From contig NZ_JAUDEA010000008.1 of the NCBI RefSeq assembly GCF_030372065.1, positions 57,490-121,489 of the forward strand: a stretch of 64,000 bases of DNA, read 5' to 3'. Within the stretch, counting starts at the first letter, position 1, and the number at the start of each line of letters is the position of its first letter. The notes below the pieces were generated by a model, which saw only the letters and a list, made by a program, of their open reading frames with translations, was not told the origin of the DNA and made no database searches. Below are positions 33,218 to 42,175 of the stretch, piece after piece. A program made the translations under genes and the position numbers. Source of the DNA: Thermophilibacter provencensis. Its GTDB lineage: Bacteria; Actinomycetota; Coriobacteriia; Coriobacteriales; Atopobiaceae.

Positions 33218-34802
33218 AGCCAATCCCCTCGAACGCGGTCTCGAGCATCGCCTGGGACTCCTTCTCCATCGCAAGGATTTCACGCATCTCGGATTGGATG
33301 CGACCCATCTCGCCGTCGTAGTCGATGTCAAGATCACGATCGATGAACTCGATGTACTTGCTGGGAGTCAGGCTGTATCCGTGGGAGGCAATACTATCTG
33401 CGCCCTCGACATGCATGGACTTGCAGAGCTCAGAGACGTCCTCGTACCCGCCGTCGACGTCCTGCCAGGACTCGTAGATGTCCTTCACTCTCGCGATCTG
33501 CTCGGGCGTGAGGACGACCTTCTTCTTCGTCTTGTTCTTGTCGAGCTGGTACTTCTCGATGTTCTGGTCCCAGGTGCGCAGGTCGACGAACAGCACCTCC
33601 CCGGAGCGCTCGCGCAGCCTGCGGCCGTTTCGCTCGGATTCGTGCTTGTCCATGTTCAGGATCCACAGCGTCACGGAGATGTCGGTGGTGTAGAACATGT
33701 CTCGCGGGAGCACGATTATCGCCTCGACGCGGTCGTTTTCGAGGAGCTTCCTTCTGATCTCTCCCTCGTCCCCGTCGGCGTTGAGGGCACCGTTGGCGAG
33801 CAGGAACCCGGCGACGCCGTGGTTGACGTCGAGCTTGGAGAGCATGTGCAGGATCCAGGCGTAGTTGGCGTTAGACACGGGTGGCACCGGGTAGCCGCTC
33901 CAGCGCGCGTCCTTGAGGAGCTCGTCCTCCCCGCGCCAGTTCTTGAGGTTGAACGGCGGGTTGGCCATGATGTAGTCGACCTTCTTGTCCTTGTGCTGGT
34001 CGTCAGTGAAGGTCGAGACAGCCTTCTCGCCGAGGTTGTTGGCGATACCCCGGACGGCGAGGTTCATCTTGCAGAGCCGCCACGTGTCGGGGTTTGACTC
34101 CTGGCCCACAACGGAGATCGCCGAGCGGTTGCCGTGGTGCTGCTCGACGAACTTGTGGGACTGGACGAACATGCCGCCGGACCCGCAGCACGGGTCGTAC
34201 ACGACGCCCTCGTAGGGTTCGATGAGCTCTGCGATGAGCTGGACCACGCAGGCGGGCGTGTAGAACTCTCCGTCCTCCTTAGAGCTGCCCACGGCGAAAG
34301 ACTGGAGAAAGTACTCGTACACACGACCGATGAGGTCCTCCTCGTGGAAGCGCTCTTCGCTGATGTCGTTGACGTTGTCGATGAGCGCCTTCACCGAACG
34401 AAGGTCGGCACCAAGCGTGGCAAACAGGCCGAGAGGCAGCGCGCCCCTGAGCGAGGGGTTCTTCTCCTCCGCATGTGCCATGGCCGTGTCGATCTTGGTG
34501 GCGATGTCGTTCTGGGACGCATTGGCGACCAAGTATGACCAGCGCGATTCCTCGGGTAGATAGAAGACGTTAGCAGCGTTGTAGAAAGAGGGCTTCTCAA
34601 GAAAGGCGGGGACGTCGCCATATTCCTCAATGAGCTCCTTGCGCCGCGCCTTGAACTTGTCGCCGGCAAACTTGAGGAACACGAGGCTGATGACAGCGTC
34701 GCGGTTCTTCTCGATGCTACCGACACCCCTTAGGGCAACTCGACAGTTCCAAAGAACTTCCTCTAGGGTCTTCTCCTTCTGCTTCTTGGCGGCTCTAGCC
34801 AT
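33204..34802 (-). CDS. hsdM: Type I DNA adenine methyltransferase, HsdM subunit
   Basis: 532 residues. SAM-binding motif I is DPCCGSGGMF (about 202-211) and catalytic motif IV is NPPF (about 281-284), both typical of N6-adenine methyltransferases. An N-terminal HsdM helical domain and a C-terminal LTPSKYIEF segment are present. It protects host DNA together with HsdS and forms the core of the restriction complex. It is first in the operon; GGAG and GAGGG lie just before the start. Confidence 0.97.
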   Translation of the reverse strand: MARAAKKQKEKTLEEVLWNCRVALRGVGSIEKNRDAVISLVFLKFAGDKFKARRKELIEEYGDVPAFLEKPSFYNAANVFYLPEESRWSYLVANASQNDIATKIDTAMAHAEEKNPSLRGALPLGLFATLGADLRSVKALIDNVNDISEERFHEEDLIGRVYEYFLQSFAVGSSKEDGEFYTPACVVQLIAELIEPYEGVVYDPCCGSGGMFVQSHKFVEQHHGNRSAISVVGQESNPDTWRLCKMNLAVRGIANNLGEKAVSTFTDDQHKDKKVDYIMANPPFNLKNWRGEDELLKDARWSGYPVPPVSNANYAWILHMLSKLDVNHGVAGFLLANGALNADGDEGEIRRKLLENDRVEAIIVLPRDMFYTTDISVTLWILNMDKHESERNGRRLRERSGEVLFVDLRTWDQNIEKYQLDKNKTKKKVVLTPEQIARVKDIYESWQDVDGGYEDVSELCKSMHVEGADSIASHGYSLTPSKYIEFIDRDLDIDYDGEMGRIQSEMREILAMEKESQAMLETAFEGIGYGID

Positions 34803-35104
34803 CCCTCACACTCCAGTCGTTATACGCGAGTTGCATCGCTGGATTCCAGTTGGATAAAGGTGCGCAAATGTGTCAGCAAATTTCATTGTACCAGCGTGAC
34901 GATGTTAATCTCTTAGCATTCGATGCACCACAGCTCAGCCCATCCGACCGCGCCTTACCCAGCGACATCGAGGCCTGACTGTATAAGCTAGGCCTGCGAT
35001 AAGGACTAGAGAAGCCTTTCTCTCAGCCACATCTTAATCAGAAACTTATCGATTTCCTTTTCCAATATGTGGGCAAACTATATTCAATCAATTAAGGAGG
35101 GATT
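34803..35104. other. Divergent promoter region between hsdM and an unknown gene
   Basis: About 300 AT-rich bases with no coding region that I can support. It must hold the promoters of hsdMSR and of the gene at 35105; the AAGGAGGG ribosome site of the latter is at its right end. No clear repeats or operators were seen. Confidence 0.5.
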
Positions 35105-36307
35105 ATGACGAAAACCAGACGATACATCAGGCTTCCGGAAACCCCCAACGATGCAGTCGACACTCTTGAGCGTTTCGTGACCCGAGCACGGAGGATTGAG
35201 GCTCACTCGCTGGTGAAAAGCCGAAAGGTCGAGGAATTCGCACGACAGAACTACACCTTACTCTTTAATGGGTCGTCCACGTTACTGCGACTGAATAGCA
35301 GACCTGAGGATGAAGAGGTATTCGAGTCTCTTGCGGCAAGAATCCGCCCGTGCATTGTTGACAGCGAGCCCATCCAGCTCGAAAAGGTTGTCGCCGCCAT
35401 CCGTATTCTCACTAAAGACGCAGAATTGAACGAACAACAGGTCGAGCTATTGGATGAAATAGATACTTGGTACGAGAATCATATCGCGCCTAATTCTCAT
35501 GCAGCAATCGCGACTCAGGAAGAGATAGAGCAACTTGATTCTGGTGAAATAGCGTCTGCAACTGACACCTTGCTTGGGCTCGGATGGTATTACGCGGACC
35601 TCGTCCATTCCGACCCCAAACAGGAGAAAGAGGTTGTCTTAAGGTTCCCATACAACACCAGATACAACCGGGGCGTATTCCTCGTATCTCTTCTTGCAAC
35701 TAAAGTATGCTCTTTGCTTAATTTGATTCGGGAAATCGATAGCTCGCATAATCTTGGTCTTTCACCTGAAATATGGACGTCACAAGTCGTCGCAGGTGGC
35801 GGACCTTGCGAACTTGGCATCGGTATTGCATACGTCGGCCCTGCCGGCTCAATACCTGCCCAAGGTATCTCCATGGATAAAATGCCTGAGTTTAAGAAGC
35901 TGAATGTAGTCATAGCAAGGCGCATTCAATGCCCCGCCTGCGCCGTAGACGCCCTGCTCATCGATGCGTCGGGCGAGGTATTCGATACATACGAGGGTTT
36001 CTATGCCTTCGACAAAGAGCAAAACAGCGTTGTAATCAACATTAACGATGAAATTCTTTTAGAAGGCAAGCCAGAAAACAGCACCATCCCAATTAACAAA
36101 CTTTCCTTTGAACAGGCTTTTTCAGAAAAAACTGTTAAACCAGTAAATGGTGAAATGGAACGGCTTGCAAACTTTTTGGAAAAGGCGGCGACAGCCGAAC
36201 GGGTAGACATTACTCTGATGTGGAATGGAACTCCCATACGGGAAACCATCGCCTTTCCAGCAGTCTCTCCCATCGTCGACAGTTCAGAGCTAGAGAACTC
36301 GGAATAG
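35105..36307 (+). CDS. Unknown AT-rich island gene
   Basis: 400 residues with no domain I recognise. The N-terminal half is helical and charged; a hydrophobic stretch VFLVSLLATKVCSLLNLI lies near residue 200 and a CPACAVDALLID segment near 278. No signal peptide and no complete membrane helix pair. The ribosome site AAGGAGGG is excellent and the base composition is AT-rich like the SLATT-RT pair. Its position next to hsdMSR suggests an undescribed defence or anti-restriction role, but nothing in the sequence proves it. Confidence 0.75.
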   Translation: MTKTRRYIRLPETPNDAVDTLERFVTRARRIEAHSLVKSRKVEEFARQNYTLLFNGSSTLLRLNSRPEDEEVFESLAARIRPCIVDSEPIQLEKVVAAIRILTKDAELNEQQVELLDEIDTWYENHIAPNSHAAIATQEEIEQLDSGEIASATDTLLGLGWYYADLVHSDPKQEKEVVLRFPYNTRYNRGVFLVSLLATKVCSLLNLIREIDSSHNLGLSPEIWTSQVVAGGGPCELGIGIAYVGPAGSIPAQGISMDKMPEFKKLNVVIARRIQCPACAVDALLIDASGEVFDTYEGFYAFDKEQNSVVININDEILLEGKPENSTIPINKLSFEQAFSEKTVKPVNGEMERLANFLEKAATAERVDITLMWNGTPIRETIAFPAVSPIVDSSELENSE

Positions 36308-36394
36308 CCCTGCCGTCCGGTTTCACTCGACTTTGCTCGTACAGCGTATCTGCTGGCTGTCTTGCTATCCTGGACGCTGGTAAGAGGAGGCGTG

Positions 36395-37182
36395 ATGTCC
36401 CGCAGGAACTGGTCGCGTCAGGAGACCCTCATGGCGCTCGCCTTCTACCTGTGCCCTCCCCTTCCCCGGAAGAACTGGGACGACAGCGACGCCGAGATCC
36501 AGCTTCTTGCCGGAGAGATCGAGCGCACAGAGTCTGCCGTCTGCCTCAAGACCGCCAACCTCAAGGCAGCGACCCAAACCAGACCAACATCGGCTTCGCC
36601 AACACCGCCGGAATGGACAGACAGGTCATAAGCGAGTACCTCGCCGACCCGGACGCGACCATGTCCGAGGCGATGTGGGAGCTCGAGCAGATCGGGATTT
36701 GAATCTCCTACGACGGAGAGATCGAGGCCTCGGGTTCTTCTCGCCCCGACCGGCCGCAGCAGCTCGGGCTGGATCGCGTCGAACAGGTTCGCACGCGCGT
36801 CAACCAGGACTACTTCCGCAGCGTGCTTCTCGCCAACTACGGCGGCACCTGCTGTCTCACGGGCATCGACATTCCTGCCCTGCTCACGGCGAGCCACATC
36901 AAGCCGTGGGCGGTGGCCACGCCGGGCGAGCGCCTCATGTCGTCGAACGGCCTTTTGCTCAACGCGCTGCACGACCGCGCTTTCGACCGTGGTCTCATCA
37001 CGCTCGACGACCGCTACCGCGTCGTGGTCTCCTCGCGCGTGCCGCACACGCCCGCCAACGACCAATGGCTCTGCGCCTTCGACGGGAGGAAGATCGCCCT
37101 GCCAGGCAGCGACGAGTCGACCTGGCCGAGCCTCGACTTCATCCACTACCACAACGACCGCGTCTTCGAGCGGCGTGTATAG
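36395..37182 (+). pseudogene. HNH endonuclease, frameshifted and with an internal stop
   Basis: The gene starts at 36395 behind AGAGGAGG with RRNWSRQETLMALAFYL, a common start of HNH-type defence nucleases. Near 36566 the reading frame must shift by one base to continue as DPNQTNIGFANTAGMDRQV. That frame meets a TGA at about 36700 and then continues without a break to 37182. The last part carries CCLTGIDIPALLTASHIKPW and the FDRGLITLDD segment of HNH nucleases. Two lesions make an active enzyme unlikely. The broken product still shows a complete HNH region. Confidence 0.85.
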
Positions 37183-37315
37183 CCGAGCCATCAATCACTA
37201 CCGACACTCAAAGTCCTAGCGGCCACTCCTCATCGAGCGCGGACATTGCCTCCTTGACGGTGTGATGGAGACCAAAAAGGCTCCTGCCTTCACGGCGATG
37301 GACGCGGTACGCCAC

Positions 37316-38716
37316 CTACATCCGCACAAGGAGCGTGGGCGCGTCAGCGTACAGCTCGGGCTCGCTGTACTGGAAGCCGTTCGCCAGCGTCTCCGTCCGC
37401 ATCGCAATCACCTCGTAGGGAGGTGCGTCGTCGACGTCCTCGGCGGCAGAGTTCTTCTCGACCCGATAGAGCGTGGGCGCAAGGCCGCCCGGCGTGACGC
37501 CCAGCTCCGCAAGGCCCGTCTGCGGGTCCTGGTTGTCATACGCCAACCTGATGTTAAACCAACCTTTGTCCCGCACGCTTTCCGGCAGACGCGCAAAGAG
37601 GTCTGGGGCCACCGCTAGGCTATAGGCCTCAAAGGCCCCCGGTGCGAACTCGCGCTCGTCAAAGCGCTCGAGGCTCCCACTCTCCTGGAGTTCCTCCAGC
37701 GAGACGGGACTCTCCACGGTCTCCAGCTCCACATCACCCGTGCGCAGACGCACGCCGCACTCGTCGGAGGTGACGTAAACGCCCTTGCCCACGGGGAACC
37801 ACTCCACGATGAGCCAGCTGCCAATGTCATCGGCACCCGTATCACTATCGTCAAAGGGACTGAGCTCGCCGAGCTTGCCGTTCTCCGCGTCGCTGAGAAC
37901 GGCGGCGTCGGTGTCTTCGGGCACCCCATCGCGACACCCGGCCTGGTAGACGACCACCCGCGTCTCCGCGTCCCCGTCCGTCAAAGGAAGCAGCGCGCGG
38001 CACGCCCCCTCGATGGGCGCCACCCACGCGGGCGTCTCGGGAACGTCTGTCGGGAAGCCGTCCGCGTAGTCCGCGTCCACACTGGAGAGCTCGATCTTAA
38101 CGTACGGCACACCCAGGCTGACGCGCGAGGCCTCCTGCTCGAAAAAGCTGTCGTCGCCCGTGTAGCGCGCGTAGAAGAACGAGGCGCTCTGCTCCACGGT
38201 CGTCTCGACCTCGCCGTTCTTCTCGCCAGCTGGATCCTCCGGCCAGTAGTACGTCGAGATGCACCCCTCAAAGAAGCCGTCCCCCTCAAGCGGGACGCCG
38301 TTCACGGTCACGGATGCAACGTCGCAGCCCGCGTCCCCCAGGCGCTCACAGCAACCCTCGAGCTCCTCGCGGAAGCGCTGCTCGTAGGCTGCCGTGACCT
38401 CGTCCTGCTGCCGGTTGTCGCCAACGACGCCGTCCTCAAAGTCCACGAGCACCGTCTGACCGTCGCTCATGGTGCAGAACGCCCGACCGGACGACTGGTA
38501 GCCAAACAGGGCGTACGACCGGTCCTCCCAGACGTCGACCACGTGGGCGTTGTCACCGTACTTCTCGGCGTAATACTGCTCCGCCTGCCTGGCGACATCC
38601 TCCTCGTCGAACTCCCCCAGGTTGCCGCAACTCCCGAGGGCAAGAACGGTCACTATGGCGAGAAGAACGAGCGGGGCGAGCTTGCGGCGCAAAATCGGGG
38701 CGATGGCATACGTCAT
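37316..38716 (-). CDS. Lipoprotein of unknown function
   Basis: 466 residues with a lipoprotein signal: a basic start RRK, a hydrophobic stretch and the lipobox LGSC with Cys30. The mature part is acidic and soluble and would be anchored to the outer face of the cytoplasmic membrane. No enzymatic motif is recognised. The start at 38716 has GGGAGG seven bases upstream; an earlier in-frame start has none. It follows the amino-acid symporter gene on the same strand after 63 bases. Confidence 0.8.
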   Translation of the reverse strand: MTYAIAPILRRKLAPLVLLAIVTVLALGSCGNLGEFDEEDVARQAEQYYAEKYGDNAHVVDVWEDRSYALFGYQSSGRAFCTMSDGQTVLVDFEDGVVGDNRQQDEVTAAYEQRFREELEGCCERLGDAGCDVASVTVNGVPLEGDGFFEGCISTYYWPEDPAGEKNGEVETTVEQSASFFYARYTGDDSFFEQEASRVSLGVPYVKIELSSVDADYADGFPTDVPETPAWVAPIEGACRALLPLTDGDAETRVVVYQAGCRDGVPEDTDAAVLSDAENGKLGELSPFDDSDTGADDIGSWLIVEWFPVGKGVYVTSDECGVRLRTGDVELETVESPVSLEELQESGSLERFDEREFAPGAFEAYSLAVAPDLFARLPESVRDKGWFNIRLAYDNQDPQTGLAELGVTPGGLAPTLYRVEKNSAAEDVDDAPPYEVIAMRTETLANGFQYSEPELYADAPTLLVRM

Positions 38717-38779
38717 GGGGAACCTCCCGCGCGAGGGGGATTGTGGCTCCATTGTCGCAGAACGAACGCCAGGGGCCCG

Positions 38780-40210
38780 CTACTTGTCCCTGAACGACAG
38801 CAACCCGCTGTAATCCGCATCGCGCGACCGCCTACGGTCGGGGTCGCGGAAGAAGTCCGCCGCAAGCCGGCGGATCACCGGCGAGAGCGCGATCAGCGCG
38901 ATGAGGTTCGGGATCGCCATGAGGCCGTTGAAGCAGTCGGCGAACTCCCAGACCACGTCGAGGTTGGTCACGCAGCCCGCGAACACCATGGCCACGTAGG
39001 CAACCTGGTAGACGCGCACGGCCGCGCGCATGCCGCGGCTCCTGCGGAAGAGGTACTCGACGCACTTCTCGCCGTAGTAGTACCACGCGATGAGCGTGGC
39101 AAACGCGAAGAGCATGAGGCCCACGGTCACGATGTACTGCCCGCCGGGGATGCTCTGCCCAAAGGCCGCCGAGCTCATGGCGCCCTCGGACATCATGGGG
39201 TCGGCGTGCCACAGCCCCGAGGTGAGGATCACAAGACCCGTGACCGTGCACATGACGATACTGTCGAAGAACACCTCGAACGTACCCCACAGGCCCTGGC
39301 GGGCGGGGTGGTCGGTGTCGGCGGAGGCGTGCGCGATGGGCGCCGAGCCCATGCCCGCCTCGTGCGTGAACACGCCGCGCGACATGCCCACGCGGCACGC
39401 GTACATGACCGTGGCGCCCAGAAAACCACCCGTGGCGGCCGTACCGGTGAAGGCGTCGCGGAAGATCTGGGCGATCGCCGCGGGAATCTCGGCTGCATTC
39501 ACCACGAGCACCGCCGCCGCCCCGGCGAGGTAGAAAATCGCCGCAAAGGGAACGAGCTTCTCGGTGATCTGCGCGATGCGGGTGATGCCGCCGATAAGGA
39601 CAAGGCCCGCGAGAAGCGCCACGACGATGCCAATGACGGGAAGCGGCACCCCAAAGGTCGCGTTCACGCTGCCGGCGAGCGAGTTGGCCTGCACGCTCGC
39701 GCCAATGCCGAACGACGCAAGGAAGCCGAAGGCGGCAAACAGCATGGCGAGCCAGGTCTTGCCCAGGCCGCGGGCGATGTAGTACATGGGGCCGCCCACG
39801 ATCTCGCCGCGCTCGTTGCGCGTGCGGTACGCCACCGAGAGCGTGACCTCGCAGAACTTGATGACCATGCCGGCCAGCGCGGAGAGCCACAGCCAGAAGA
39901 TCGACCCCGGGCCGCCCGTGGCCACCGCGAGCGCCACGCCCACGATGTTGCCGGTGCCGAGCGTCGCCGCGAGCGCGGTGCACACCGCTTGGAAGGGCGA
40001 GATGGTGCCCTCCCCTGCCGCGCGCGGGTCGGCGCGCTGGAAGAGCGTCTTGGTGGTGTAGCGCATGACCACGTTGAAGCGCGTGAACACGACGCCGCGG
40101 GTGATGAAGAGCAGGAACAGGCCGGTCCCCAGCATCAGCACGACCATGGGGACGCCCCACAGCACGTTGTCGTTCAGGGCGGTGATGGCGGACATGAGGA
40201 AATCGAACAT
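38780..40210 (-). CDS. Sodium:alanine (AGCS-family) amino-acid symporter
   Basis: 476 residues with about eleven membrane helices. Family signatures include ALAATLGTGNIVGVA (AGCS motif near residue 83), GGPMYYIARGLG and GMGSAPIAHASA. These proteins import alanine or glycine with Na+ (AgcS/AlsT). It is followed by the lipoprotein gene. The ribosome site GAGAGG is six bases before the ATG. Confidence 0.93.
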   Translation of the reverse strand: MFDFLMSAITALNDNVLWGVPMVVLMLGTGLFLLFITRGVVFTRFNVVMRYTTKTLFQRADPRAAGEGTISPFQAVCTALAATLGTGNIVGVALAVATGGPGSIFWLWLSALAGMVIKFCEVTLSVAYRTRNERGEIVGGPMYYIARGLGKTWLAMLFAAFGFLASFGIGASVQANSLAGSVNATFGVPLPVIGIVVALLAGLVLIGGITRIAQITEKLVPFAAIFYLAGAAAVLVVNAAEIPAAIAQIFRDAFTGTAATGGFLGATVMYACRVGMSRGVFTHEAGMGSAPIAHASADTDHPARQGLWGTFEVFFDSIVMCTVTGLVILTSGLWHADPMMSEGAMSSAAFGQSIPGGQYIVTVGLMLFAFATLIAWYYYGEKCVEYLFRRSRGMRAAVRVYQVAYVAMVFAGCVTNLDVVWEFADCFNGLMAIPNLIALIALSPVIRRLAADFFRDPDRRRSRDADYSGLLSFRDK

Positions 40211-40406
40211 GAGAGGCCTCTCGTTAGGCGCGCGGAGCGGCGTCGGCTATGCAGTGGTTAACTTTGCCCTACGCGTGTTTCCGCAGCATGACGGGAGCGT
40301 TGACAGATGGGACACCTCATTCCGAGCCATCTACCAGCGACGTGTTCTTCTCAGACGCAGGGTTATTCTCGGCGGAATAATCTTGGTATCGCACTGCCGA
40401 CATACG

Positions 40407-40443
40407 TTTTACCGCCAATGGCGGTAAAATAATGGCGGTAAAA
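40407..40443. promoter_or_regulatory. Palindromic operator upstream of the Fic gene
   Basis: TTTTACCGCC-AAT-GGCGGTAAAA (40407-40429) is a perfect inverted repeat, followed by a third half-site GGCGGTAAAA at 40434-40443 directly abutting the Shine-Dalgarno. A closely related palindrome stands at 43652-43673 upstream of the ATPase gene. Confidence 0.7.
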
Positions 40444-40452
40444 GGAGGTCGC

Positions 40453-41409
40453 ATGGGATATGAGCCGCCCTTTGAGAGAACGTCAGAGATCGACGACCTC
40501 TGCATGGAGATTGCAGAGCTCGTGGGCAAGCTGCACCCTGACTCGGGCCTTGGCACAAGCCCGACCCTCCACCGCGAGTTGCGCATCCGCACCATCCGCT
40601 CGTCTCTCATGATCGAGGGAAACACACTCTCCGAGGAAGCGGTGACCGCCATTATGGACGGCAAGCGCGTTCTCGGACCCGCAAGGGACATCCTCGAGGT
40701 AGAGAACGCAAAGCGGGCCTATGAGCTCATCGACTCCCTCGACCCGCTGAGCCTGGACGACCTCCTGCGCGCCCATCGCGTCATGATGGACGGACTCATC
40801 GAGCACGCTGGCTGCTTCCGCTCGGGTGACGTCGGGGTCTTTGACGGGGAGACGCTCATCCATGCCGGTACGCCGGCAAACTACGTCCCGCAGGTCATGT
40901 CGGACCTCTTCGGGTGGCTTGGCGCGACCAACCTGCACCCGCTTCTCGTCTCGTGTATCTTCCACTACGAGTTCGAGTTCATCCACCCCTTCGCCGACGG
41001 CAACGGGCGCACGGGGAGGCTCTGGCACACACTGCTGCTCTCGCGCTGGAGGCCCGCCCTCGCATGGCTTCCCGTCGAGAGCGTCATTCGCGAGCGGCAG
41101 CATGAGTACTACCGTGTGCTGGCGGAGTCCAACGCCGCAGGCTCCTCGGAGCGCTTTGTCACGTTCATGCTGCAAGTCATTCACGACGCACTGCTCCCTT
41201 TCTCGTTACCGGAGACCCAAAGGGAGAGCCGCGTCCGACAGGCCCTCGCGTACTTCTCGGCTCACCCCAAGGGGACGATTGCGGAGCTCGCCGACCTTCT
41301 CGGCTGCTCCAAGCGCTCGGCCGAGCGCCTTGTAGCGAGCCTGCGCCAAGAGGGCAAGCTCAGGCGCGAGGGAGGCGCCCGGGGTGGCACGTGGGCTGTT
41401 CGGGAATAA
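40453..41409 (+). CDS. Fic-family AMP transferase with intrinsic inhibitory helix
   Basis: 318 residues. The Fic motif HPFADGNGRTGR (178-189) is intact, including the catalytic histidine. An upstream SLMIEGN (51-57) matches the (S/T)xxxE(G/N) inhibitory motif, so this is a class II, self-inhibited Fic enzyme. A C-terminal winged helix (LGCSKRSAERLVASLRQEG) is suited to DNA binding. Fic proteins transfer AMP or other phosphates to protein hydroxyls. The start at 40453 has AAAGGAGG. The adjoining palindrome suggests autoregulation through the C-terminal domain. Confidence 0.92.
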   Translation: MGYEPPFERTSEIDDLCMEIAELVGKLHPDSGLGTSPTLHRELRIRTIRSSLMIEGNTLSEEAVTAIMDGKRVLGPARDILEVENAKRAYELIDSLDPLSLDDLLRAHRVMMDGLIEHAGCFRSGDVGVFDGETLIHAGTPANYVPQVMSDLFGWLGATNLHPLLVSCIFHYEFEFIHPFADGNGRTGRLWHTLLLSRWRPALAWLPVESVIRERQHEYYRVLAESNAAGSSERFVTFMLQVIHDALLPFSLPETQRESRVRQALAYFSAHPKGTIAELADLLGCSKRSAERLVASLRQEGKLRREGGARGGTWAVRE

Positions 41410-41441
41410 CGTCATATGTATAATTTGAACATGTGTTCCGG

Positions 41442-42167
41442 TCACACATGTCGCATATGCTTTCCGATACGTTCGGCTGTCATCCAACAGTCTTGAAAAC
41501 AGCTCATCGATGCCAGGCGTAAAGCCTCCTTACAAGAGCTGAGATCAGATCCAGACATCCAAATGCATTCGTCCAGAAAGTGCTGCGCAACTATCGCAAT
41601 CGAAACCACAAGAGCAACGAGCGCCATTCCAAGCAGCAATATCGATCCAACAGTCTCCTGAATCGAGCCCTCCTCAGTTAGTACGTTAATACTCATTGCC
41701 TGAGTGCAAATTGTCGCAAACAACCCGGCAGCTACAACATCGGTCATTAACGAGCGCAGATTGCGAACTTTTTCGTCCATGAGGGTCTTTTGCTCATCGA
41801 TTACAGAAATCAGAGTGGGAAGGTCTGACGCTTCAAACTCCCCTTCAGCCTTCAAGCTAAAGATAAACCGGGATATAGTGGCTTTCCGCTCATCAGAAGG
41901 CCAATCAGTGTCTTGTTTCACGAGGCTGCAGCCTGACATGAAATCAAAACTCATCGCACAAAGAAGTGACAGGAAAAGCATCACAGTTCCGATGTCTAGT
42001 AATTGCTGCGCTACGAGCATCGCGCCAACAAGTGTCAACACTATCCACATAACGAGCTTTACGACAAACACAACTGTACGCCAGGCCCTGCCCTTTCTAC
42101 CGATATCCCTTTTCCAAAGAGTAAAACACCTTATTAGCAATTGATTGTCTGCCCTTTGCGAAGCCAT
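41442..42167 (-). CDS. Four-helix membrane protein coupled to an ATPase gene
   Basis: 241 residues with two transmembrane pairs (about 30-50 and 56-76; about 153-172 and 184-205) and a cytosolic helical segment between them. I do not recognise the family. It starts eight bases after the stop of the ATPase/DUF234 gene with GGAGG upstream, so both are on one transcript. It is clearly more AT-rich than the ATPase gene. The arrangement resembles a membrane effector plus sensor pair, but this is inference. Confidence 0.7.
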   Translation of the reverse strand: MASQRADNQLLIRCFTLWKRDIGRKGRAWRTVVFVVKLVMWIVLTLVGAMLVAQQLLDIGTVMLFLSLLCAMSFDFMSGCSLVKQDTDWPSDERKATISRFIFSLKAEGEFEASDLPTLISVIDEQKTLMDEKVRNLRSLMTDVVAAGLFATICTQAMSINVLTEEGSIQETVGSILLLGMALVALVVSIAIVAQHFLDECIWMSGSDLSSCKEALRLASMSCFQDCWMTAERIGKHMRHV

Positions 42168-42175
42168 ACAGCCTC

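Noticed and set aside
40211..40406. Possible small gene between the symporter and Fic genes
   Set aside because: No frame has a ribosome site or plausible composition; only the palindromic operator is convincing.
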